Below, one piece after another: positions 1 to 4,628 of a DNA stretch of 5,437 nucleotides. The position numbers were made by a program, and so were the translations under genes. How positions within the stretch are numbered: the first letter of the stretch is position 1; each line of letters opens with the position of its first letter. The notes under the pieces were generated by a model. It was not told the DNA's origin and made no database searches. It saw nothing but the letters and a program-made list of their open reading frames with translations. This DNA is from Clostridiales bacterium (GTDB taxonomy: Bacteria > Bacillota_A > Clostridia > Christensenellales > Aristaeellaceae), in assembly GCA_012514855.1 (NCBI GenBank), contig JAAYZL010000172.1:1-5437 (forward strand). The letters are read 5' to 3'.

Positions 1-32
1 CCGAGGTCGGCGCGACCATCGAGATCAAGTAA
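1..32 (+). CDS. 3' end of an unidentified upstream gene (partial)
   Basis: Reading from base 3, the sequence gives EVGATIEIK followed by a TAA stop at 30-32. A strong hairpin terminator starts 19 bp later, which fits a real gene ending here. Nine residues are too few to name a family, and I do not recognise the tail. The frame is chosen because of the stop codon and terminator placement only. Confidence 0.5.
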   Translation, partial: EVGATIEIK

Positions 33-50
33 TCCGACGGACAACATTTG

Positions 51-80
51 GAATCCGCCCCGGTCCGGGGCGGATTCTTT
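51..80 (+). terminator. Intrinsic terminator of the upstream gene
   Basis: A perfect 12-bp inverted repeat (51-62 pairing with 66-77, arms GAATCCGCCCCG and CGGGGCGGATTC) encloses a 3-nt loop and is followed by only three T residues. The GC-rich stem is very stable, so it should terminate or at least stabilise the 3' end of the upstream transcript despite the short T tract. The reverse orientation has no T tract, so it reads as a one-way + strand terminator. It separates the upstream unit from the DUF362 gene, which therefore probably has its own promoter between the hairpin and its ribosome binding site, although I see no convincing -35/-10 pair there. Confidence 0.85.
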
Positions 81-112
81 GGCATTGTCGAAAAAATTGC
101 AAGGAGGCACGC

Positions 113-1243
113 ATGGCGGACGTGGCGATCGCGCGCTGCCGGGACTATTCCGGGGTCGCGCCGGCGCTTTCGGAGGCGCTCGCGGGGAGGCTGAATTGGG
201 TCGCGCCCGGGATGAAGGTGGCGCTGAAGGTCAACCTCGTGCTGGGCGCGAAGCCGGAGGCCGCCGCGACGACGCACCCGGCGGTCGTATCGGCGCTTTC
301 GGAGATGCTCCTCGCGCGCGGCGCGGAGGTCAGAGTCGGAGACAGTCCCGGAGGGCTCTACACGGCGCTGCACGTCAACCGCGTCTACCGGGCCTCGGGC
401 ATGAAGCCGGTCGAAAAAAACGGCGCGCGGCTCAACCAGGATTTTTCGCAGCGCGAGGCCGAATTCCCCGCGGCGAAAGTGCTCAAGCGATTCCAGTACA
501 CCGCGTGGCTCGACTGGGCGGACGCGGTCATCGACGTCTGCAAGCTCAAGACGCACGGCATGATGGGCATGAGCGGGGCCGTCAAAAACCTGTTCGGCGC
601 GATTCCCGGCACGCTGAAGCCCGAGTACCACTTCCGGTACGCCGACCCGATGGACTTTGCGCGCGCGATCGTCGACCTGTGCGACTACGTGAAGCCCCGG
701 CTGTCGATCGCGGACGCGGTCGTCGGCATGGAGGGAAACGGCCCGACCGCGGGCGCGCCGCGCTTCATCGGCGCGATTCTGGCCGCCGAAAACCCGCACG
801 CGCTCGACCTCTGCGCGGCGCACCTGATCGGCCTCGGAACCGGGGACGTGCCCACGCTCGCGGTCGCGCGGGAGCGCAATTATATCCCCGACCGCGCGGA
901 GGCGCTCAAGGTCGCGGGCGAATTGTTTCAGGTGCCGGACTACAAGAACATCTCGGCGCGCCACTCGGTCGAGTTCGCGCATCCGTTCGGCGGACCGCTC
1001 GGCACGCTCGCCGGAAAGGTCATGAAGCGCGCGCTCCGATCCGTCCCCGCGCTCGACCGCAAATCGTGCGTCGGCTGCGCGAAGTGCGCGGAAATCTGCC
1101 CGCCGTGCGCGATTGCGATGCGCGGCAAGTTCCCCGCGATCGACCGCTCGAAGTGCATCCGCTGCTTCTGCTGTCAGGAGTTCTGCCCGAAGGGCGCGAT
1201 GAAGGTGCGCAGAACATTGGCCGCGCGGCTCTTGAACCGGTAG
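113..1243 (+). CDS. DUF362 domain protein with C-terminal 2x[4Fe-4S] ferredoxin module
   Basis: 376 residues, predicted cytosolic. Residues 1-300 match the DUF362 pattern as I know it: KVNLV (39-43), a THP motif (55-57 region), GDSPGG (76-81), the segment KLKTHGMMGMSGAVKNLFG (144-162) and DAVVGMEGNGPTAGAPR (201-217). The C terminus carries two ferredoxin motifs of the form C-x2-C-x2-C-x3-C-P: C319, C322, C325, C329-P and C348, C351, C354, C358-P, enough for two [4Fe-4S] clusters. Two further cysteines, C332 and C353, lie within or next to the motifs. The start is fixed by AAGGAGG at 101-107, 5 nt before ATG. DUF362 proteins have no firmly assigned reaction. The ferredoxin tail implies electron transfer to or through the N-terminal domain, but the substrate cannot be read from the sequence. 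The gene stands alone: terminator upstream, convergent YbaK gene 2 bp downstream. Family call is confident; function is open. Confidence 0.93.
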   Translation: MADVAIARCRDYSGVAPALSEALAGRLNWVAPGMKVALKVNLVLGAKPEAAATTHPAVVSALSEMLLARGAEVRVGDSPGGLYTALHVNRVYRASGMKPVEKNGARLNQDFSQREAEFPAAKVLKRFQYTAWLDWADAVIDVCKLKTHGMMGMSGAVKNLFGAIPGTLKPEYHFRYADPMDFARAIVDLCDYVKPRLSIADAVVGMEGNGPTAGAPRFIGAILAAENPHALDLCAAHLIGLGTGDVPTLAVARERNYIPDRAEALKVAGELFQVPDYKNISARHSVEFAHPFGGPLGTLAGKVMKRALRSVPALDRKSCVGCAKCAEICPPCAIAMRGKFPAIDRSKCIRCFCCQEFCPKGAMKVRRTLAARLLNR

Positions 1244-1245
1244 TA

Positions 1246-1716
1246 TTACCGCTCGGCGATTTTGCACACGTCGACCCATTCCCCCCGCGTGCACTGTTCG
1301 AGCTCCTCGCAGCTCAATTCCACCGCGCTCGCCGCGCTCCCCGCGGCGGGGAACACCGTTTCAAAGCGCCGAAGCGACCGATCCAAACAGACCCGCACGC
1401 CCTCCGGCAGCGCGAACGGGCACACGCCGCCGACCGCGTGGCCGGTCAAAGCAATCGCCTCGTCCGGCGCGAGCATCCGCGCCTTCCTCTGGAAGCACTC
1501 CTTGTACTTCGCGTTGTCGATGCGCGCGTCCCCGGCGGCGACGACCAGCACGCACCCGTCGTCCGACTTGAACGACAGCGTCTTCGCGATGCGCGGCGGC
1601 TCCACCTTGGCCGCCGCCGCCGCGAGCTCCACCGTCGCGCTCGACACCGGAAATTCCAGTATCCTCCCGTCCAATCCCCACGCCTTCAGATATTCGCGCA
1701 CGCGGTTGACAGACAT
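1246..1716 (-). CDS. YbaK/EbsC-family protein (aminoacyl-tRNA editing domain)
   Basis: 156 residues, the usual length for free-standing YbaK-type domains. Landmarks: N-terminal helix with VREYL (6-10), the AKTL motif with K45 at the position of the conserved editing-site lysine, and GGVCPFALPEGV (96-107), the glycine-rich segment typical of this family, followed by the CLDRSL strand (110-115). Members of this family hydrolyse misacylated tRNAs in trans (for example Cys-tRNA-Pro by YbaK, Ala-tRNA-Pro by ProX/PrdX). Which mischarged tRNA this one acts on cannot be decided from the sequence. Start at 1716 is chosen because AAGGAGG (1724-1730) lies 7 nt upstream and the encoded N terminus fits the family. 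An in-frame GTG at 1818 would add 34 low-complexity residues and overlap the leader, and is rejected. It converges with the DUF362 gene. Its own promoter is seen at 1831-1859. Confidence 0.9.
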   Translation of the reverse strand: MSVNRVREYLKAWGLDGRILEFPVSSATVELAAAAAKVEPPRIAKTLSFKSDDGCVLVVAAGDARIDNAKYKECFQRKARMLAPDEAIALTGHAVGGVCPFALPEGVRVCLDRSLRRFETVFPAAGSAASAVELSCEELEQCTRGEWVDVCKIAER

Positions 1717-1723
1717 CCGTCGC

Positions 1724-1730
1724 CCTCCTT
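1724..1730 (-). promoter_or_regulatory. Ribosome binding site that fixes the YbaK start
   Basis: On the minus strand AAGGAGG is followed by 7 nt and ATG at 1716-1714. This is a full consensus Shine-Dalgarno and decides against the upstream in-frame starts (ATG at 1743, which would overlap this site, and GTG at 1818). Confidence 0.85.
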
Positions 1731-1810
1731 CAAATTCCTTCATATTTCCACACCATGCTCCGGCGCGGCCGGGCGCGCGGCCGAAGGCGCTCCTCCCTGC
1801 GTTCGCGCAT
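1730..1810 (-). CDS. Possible 26-residue Arg-rich upstream ORF in the YbaK leader
   Basis: Within the predicted YbaK transcript an ATG at 1810-1808 opens a 26-codon frame beginning MRERREERLRPRARPRRS and ending in TGA at 1732-1730. The stop touches the first base of the YbaK ribosome binding site. A purine stretch GGGGGAAG (1818-1825) sits 7 nt before the ATG but may be at the extreme 5' end of the transcript. Nine of the first 17 residues are Arg. GC-rich DNA readily encodes Arg by chance, so this could be noise. If real, it could be a translated leader that influences YbaK translation. No homology is recognised. Confidence 0.2.
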   Translation of the reverse strand: MRERREERLRPRARPRRSMVWKYEGI

Positions 1811-1830
1811 GCTCTCACTTCCCCCGCAAT

Positions 1831-1859
1831 ATTTTACCATCGCCGCGGCGCCGCGTCAA
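1831..1859 (-). promoter_or_regulatory. Sigma-A type promoter for the YbaK gene
   Basis: Minus strand: -35 TTGACG (1859-1854, 5 of 6 consensus), spacer of exactly 17 nt, then -10 TAAAAT (1836-1831, 5 of 6) preceded by TG at the extended -10 position (TGGTAAAAT). The expected start point is near 1824, giving a leader of about 108 nt before the YbaK ATG. The match stands out in an otherwise GC-rich stretch. The 12-bp palindrome at 1844-1855 lies in the spacer and overlaps the -35 hexamer by two bases. Confidence 0.7.
1844..1855. repeat. 12-bp perfect palindrome within the YbaK promoter spacer
   Basis: CGCGGCGCCGCG reads identically on both strands and lies between the -35 and -10 elements of the minus-strand promoter, overlapping the last two bases of the -35. 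Its position is that of a repressor operator, but palindromes of G and C are not rare in DNA of this composition, so operator function is only an inference. Confidence 0.35.
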
Positions 1860-1931
1860 TGCGGGGATAGCGGATTTTTCCACGGCCATACTAAGCGCAT
1901 CCGGATTTGCGCGAAAGCGGGGAATTTTCAG

Positions 1932-3194
1932 ATGCAGCAATCCGAGCCGCCGAGCCGCCCCGCCCGGCGCAGAAGGGCATATGTCAGCATACTGGGCACG
2001 ACGCAGATGCACCTCAGGAGCCCGATGATCATCGCGCTGTGGTCGGCCATATTCCCGGGGCTCGGGCACCTGCTGCTCTCGAAGTACGTAAGCGGCATGA
2101 TCCTGTTCATGTGGGAGGTCCTCATCAACCTGAAATCCCACCTGAACCTGTCGATCTACTACACGTTCACCGCCGATTTCGAGATGGCCAAGGCGGTCCT
2201 GGACAAGCGCTGGCTGATGCTCTACATCCCGACGTACCTGTTCGCGATCTGGGACAGCTACCGCTCGACGGTCGACATGAACAACCACTTCGTGCTCGCC
2301 GCGCGCGAGGACGCGGAGATCCAGCCGTTCGTCATCCATCCGTTCGGCTTCAACTACGTCGACAAGAGCTCGCCCCTGGTGGCCGTCATTTGGTCGGCGA
2401 TCACCCCGGGCGCGGGCCAGTTGATCATCCACCGGATTGTCGTCGCGTATTTCCTGCTGATCCTGTGGGTCGTGGTCGTCTATATGTCGAAGGCGCTGCC
2501 CGCCGTGTACCACACGGCGCTCGGGCAGTTCGACCTCGCGAAGGAGCTGGTCGACAAGCAGTGGATGCTGAACATCCCGTCGATACTGTTCTTCTCCATC
2601 TACGACGCGTACACGAACACCGTCGAGAGCAACAAGCTCTATGAATGGGAACAGTCGAAGTTCCTGAAGCGGGAGTACCAGGACGTCCGCTTCCCGATGC
2701 CCTTCCGACCCGGACAGGAGCGAACACGCATGTACGTCGTATCGAATTTCGAGCACTCGATCGGGCTCGAGTCCGCGATCACGGAGCTGCAAATGCGCGG
2801 CATCCCCAAGAAGGACATACTCGCCGTACCGCTCGACAAGCAAGGCGAGGATCGGCTGCTGTTTGACCGGACGCATGCGTCGGACGGCCGGAGCACGCTC
2901 GACTTCCCGATCATTTCGGCCGCGCTGTGCTCGCTGTTCGGCATCATCTACGGCTTCGCGCTCCGCTGGGGGCCGATCCTTTGGGCGCTGATCGGCACGG
3001 GCGTCGGCTTCGGGGTGGGCGTCCTGATCAAACTGCTCGTCTCGCGCAAGCGCAGGGAAAAGCTGCGCGCGGAGCTGCCGGAGGTCGTGCTCATGGTCGC
3101 GTGCACGGACGCGCAGCTCGACGCGGTCAGGGACATGCTGTGGAAAAACGGGGCGCTGGGCGTCAGCAGGCTCAGCCTCGACGGCGGCGCGTAG
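1932..3194 (+). CDS. Multi-pass membrane protein: duplicated hydrophobic module plus split soluble domain
   Basis: 420 residues; no named family recognised. An Arg-rich N terminus (RRRR at 12-15) precedes two copies of one module, residues 30-120 and 147-236. By hand alignment they share about 29 identities over 91 positions, including SP-x5-WSAI-x-PG-x-G, a Y-x-T..F..AK....DK-x-W block, IP..LF and D-x-Y..TV..N. Each copy has about three hydrophobic segments (near 33-52, 54-66, 95-107; and 149-166, 168-184, 212-224). Residues 267-420 differ in character: a soluble beta-alpha-beta-like half (267-302), a membrane hairpin (about 326-370, glycine-rich on its second arm), a basic stretch (SRKRREK, 371-377) and a second soluble half (384-416). 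Start at 1932 is supported by the nearest in-frame ATG and a weak AGCGGGGA 8 nt upstream; an in-frame extension to 1755 would run through the opposing promoter and is rejected. First gene of an operon with the CBO0543-like gene 15 nt downstream. Reaction and substrate unknown; a membrane sensor or scaffold is only a guess. Confidence 0.88.
   Translation: MQQSEPPSRPARRRRAYVSILGTTQMHLRSPMIIALWSAIFPGLGHLLLSKYVSGMILFMWEVLINLKSHLNLSIYYTFTADFEMAKAVLDKRWLMLYIPTYLFAIWDSYRSTVDMNNHFVLAAREDAEIQPFVIHPFGFNYVDKSSPLVAVIWSAITPGAGQLIIHRIVVAYFLLILWVVVVYMSKALPAVYHTALGQFDLAKELVDKQWMLNIPSILFFSIYDAYTNTVESNKLYEWEQSKFLKREYQDVRFPMPFRPGQERTRMYVVSNFEHSIGLESAITELQMRGIPKKDILAVPLDKQGEDRLLFDRTHASDGRSTLDFPIISAALCSLFGIIYGFALRWGPILWALIGTGVGFGVGVLIKLLVSRKRREKLRAELPEVVLMVACTDAQLDAVRDMLWKNGALGVSRLSLDGGA
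2714..2732 (+). promoter_or_regulatory. Internal ribosome binding site and ATG inside the 420-residue membrane protein
   Basis: ACAGGAG (2714-2720) lies 9 nt before an in-frame ATG (2730-2732), which is Met267 of the large protein and the exact first residue of its distinct C-terminal domain. It could allow separate synthesis of a 154-residue protein, or be a relic of a former gene start before fusion. A chance Gln-Glu codon pair (CAG GAG) would create the same string, so confidence is limited. Confidence 0.35.
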
Positions 3195-3209
3195 AGGAGG
3201 GGGTGGAAC

Positions 3210-3770
3210 ATGGGCGGTCATGACCCGCTGCTGGAGGAACTCATACGGCTCAAAGGCGAGGGGCTGGATCTGTTTCTCCGGCATTATTTCGAACAAGAGG
3301 TGTTCAGCTTGACGTGGTGGGTCGTCGTCGCGCTGTTCGTCCTCCCCCTCATCTTCTGGTGGAAGCTGGCGGACAAAAAGCGGCTGCTCGAGATCTGCGT
3401 GTTCGGGCTGCTGATCAACGTCGCCGCCTCCTTCCTCGACGTCTTCGGCTCCGACTACGTGCTGTGGGAATACCCGGTTCACGTGCTGCCGATGAATGGG
3501 CTTCTGTTTCCTGTGGACTACGTCATCGTGCCGGTCGTCGGCATGCTGCTCTACCAGCGGTTCGCGAAGTGGAAGCCGTTTCTCATCGCGTGCACGCTCG
3601 CGAGCGCGTTCATGTCCTTTGCCTGCGAGCCGTTCGCGGTCTGGATCGGCATGTACAAGCTGATCTCGTGGAAGTACGTGTACTCGTTCCCGATCTACAT
3701 CGCGCTCTACGCCATCGCGCGGCTGATCACCCAAATGCTCGCGTCCCGCCAGGCCAAGGCGCAGAAGTGA
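3210..3770 (+). CDS. CBO0543-like multi-pass membrane protein
   Basis: 186 residues with about five hydrophobic segments (near 35-51, 60-77, 99-116, 123-139, 157-176). The landmarks fit the CBO0543 family described in Bacillota: a WEYPVHVLP segment (86-94), PVDYVIVPVVGMLLYQ (101-116), the WKPF turn (121-124), an Ala/Ser-rich helix ending in CEPFAVWIGMY (139-149) and the W-x-Y-x-YS segment (154-159). Function of the family is unknown. Start at 3210 is set by AGGAGGGG (3195-3202) 7 nt upstream, the site beginning right after the stop of the preceding gene, so the two are almost certainly co-transcribed and probably translationally linked. Its TGA (3768-3770) directly abuts the stop of the convergent ABC permease gene. 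Membership of the family is from memory of its motifs, not from a search. Confidence 0.85.
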   Translation: MGGHDPLLEELIRLKGEGLDLFLRHYFEQEVFSLTWWVVVALFVLPLIFWWKLADKKRLLEICVFGLLINVAASFLDVFGSDYVLWEYPVHVLPMNGLLFPVDYVIVPVVGMLLYQRFAKWKPFLIACTLASAFMSFACEPFAVWIGMYKLISWKYVYSFPIYIALYAIARLITQMLASRQAKAQK

Positions 3771-4628
3771 CTACGACCTCCCCTTCCTCGAAAAGCGCAG
3801 GATCGAGAGCGCGTAGAACAGAAGCGCCGCGCCCGCGAGGATCAATACGCTGACATAGCCCGGCAAAATCCGCCCGCCGAACCGGAAGTCGATGCCCATC
3901 GCCTCCCGGAACCCCTGCGCGGCCGCCGCCGGAGCGCCCCGGAACACTTTTTCGAGCGGCGCCTCCGTCATCACCCGGCGGATCAGCAGCGCCGCGTGCG
4001 AGACGGGGAAGATTTTTATGAACCACTGCACCGCCTCCGGCAGCATGCCGATCGGCATGTAGATGCCCGTCAGGAAGCCGATCAACGTGCCGAGTATGCT
4101 GGCCGCGGTGCCGAACGCGTTCTGGCTCTTGAAAAACGAGATCAGAAGCGAGATCATCGCGGTGTTCGAGAGCGCCGAGAGCAAAATCAGCCCGACGACC
4201 TCGACCATCTTTGAAACCGGCAGCAGCGCGCCGCCGCGGAGGGCGATGTACGCCTGCGAGAGCGCGAGCGCGATGAGCGTCATGATCGCGCCGACCGCGA
4301 ACGACGACAGCACGTACCCGCCCGCGATCCTGCCCTTGCCGATCGGAGAGGCGTGGAAGTCCTTGACGATCTTGTGCGCGCGGTCGTCGACCATCGTGCC
4401 GAACGCGCCCATCACCGTCGTGACCGACATCACCGCGAGCAGTCCCGCCATGATCCAGCTATCCGTCAACGCCTTCGCGCCGATCACCTTCGGAAGGTTC
4501 GACGTCCACACGTCGCCCAGGAACAGCACGTACAGCGCGAGTATGATCAATACCGACAGGAGCGAGAAGAACACCGAGGCCCTGTCCCTAAAAAACACCT
4601 TCAGATTGCGCAACACCAGCGATTTCAT
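3771..4628 (-). CDS. ABC-2 type transporter permease subunit
   Basis: 285 residues with six predicted membrane segments (about 18-38, 56-79, 102-127, 142-166, 170-194, 256-279), the layout of ABC-2 export permeases. Family signs include the basic N-terminal amphipathic start (LRNLKVFFRDR, 6-16), the central DDRAHKIVKDFHASPI segment (81-96), and the hallmark GIYMPIGMLP (188-197) followed by VQWFIKIFPVSHAALLIR (200-217) before the last external loop. It would form a dimer in the membrane and work with the ATPase encoded immediately upstream, exporting an unknown substrate (drug, lipid, peptide or polymer). Its ATG (4628-4626) overlaps the ATPase stop as ATGA, and AAGGGAGA lies 7 nt upstream inside the ATPase gene, so translation is coupled. 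The stop (3773-3771) abuts that of the CBO0543-like gene with no spacer. Confidence 0.93.
   Translation of the reverse strand: MKSLVLRNLKVFFRDRASVFFSLLSVLIILALYVLFLGDVWTSNLPKVIGAKALTDSWIMAGLLAVMSVTTVMGAFGTMVDDRAHKIVKDFHASPIGKGRIAGGYVLSSFAVGAIMTLIALALSQAYIALRGGALLPVSKMVEVVGLILLSALSNTAMISLLISFFKSQNAFGTAASILGTLIGFLTGIYMPIGMLPEAVQWFIKIFPVSHAALLIRRVMTEAPLEKVFRGAPAAAAQGFREAMGIDFRFGGRILPGYVSVLILAGAALLFYALSILRFSRKGRS

Noticed and set aside
79..107. TTGGCA at 79-84 as a -35 element for the DUF362 gene
   Set aside because: At the right spacing the -10 would fall on the Shine-Dalgarno itself (about 102-107), which is not a -10-like sequence.
1717..1818. N-terminal extension of the YbaK protein to GTG at 1818
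   Set aside because: It would add 34 Arg/Ala/Gly-rich residues not expected in the family, while a consensus Shine-Dalgarno precedes the ATG at 1716.
1755..1931. In-frame N-terminal extension of the 420-residue membrane protein to an ATG at 1755
   Set aside because: The extension would cross the opposing YbaK leader and promoter, is low in recognisable structure and lacks a ribosome binding site. The ATG at 1932 suits the protein better.
1860..1931. Promoter for the membrane operon (CATACT at 1887-1892 as -10)
   Set aside because: Only four of six bases match and no -35-like hexamer lies 16-18 nt upstream. A promoter is expected here but I cannot place it.
79..2028. A 649-codon open frame on the + strand overlapping the DUF362 and YbaK genes
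   Set aside because: It is very rich in Arg, Gly and Ala with no recognisable domain, runs out of frame over two well-supported genes and across a promoter. Long stop-free shadow frames are expected at this G+C.
1815..3734. A 639-codon open frame on the - strand antisense to the membrane operon
   Set aside because: The translation is dominated by Arg, Asp, Glu, His and Val with no domain. It is the mirror of real codons in GC-rich DNA, whereas the + strand frames show membrane segments and proper ribosome binding sites.
3780..3820. Hairpin CTCGA...TCGAG near the permease 3' end as a terminator
   Set aside because: The stem is only 5 bp with an 11-nt loop and has no T tract on either strand.
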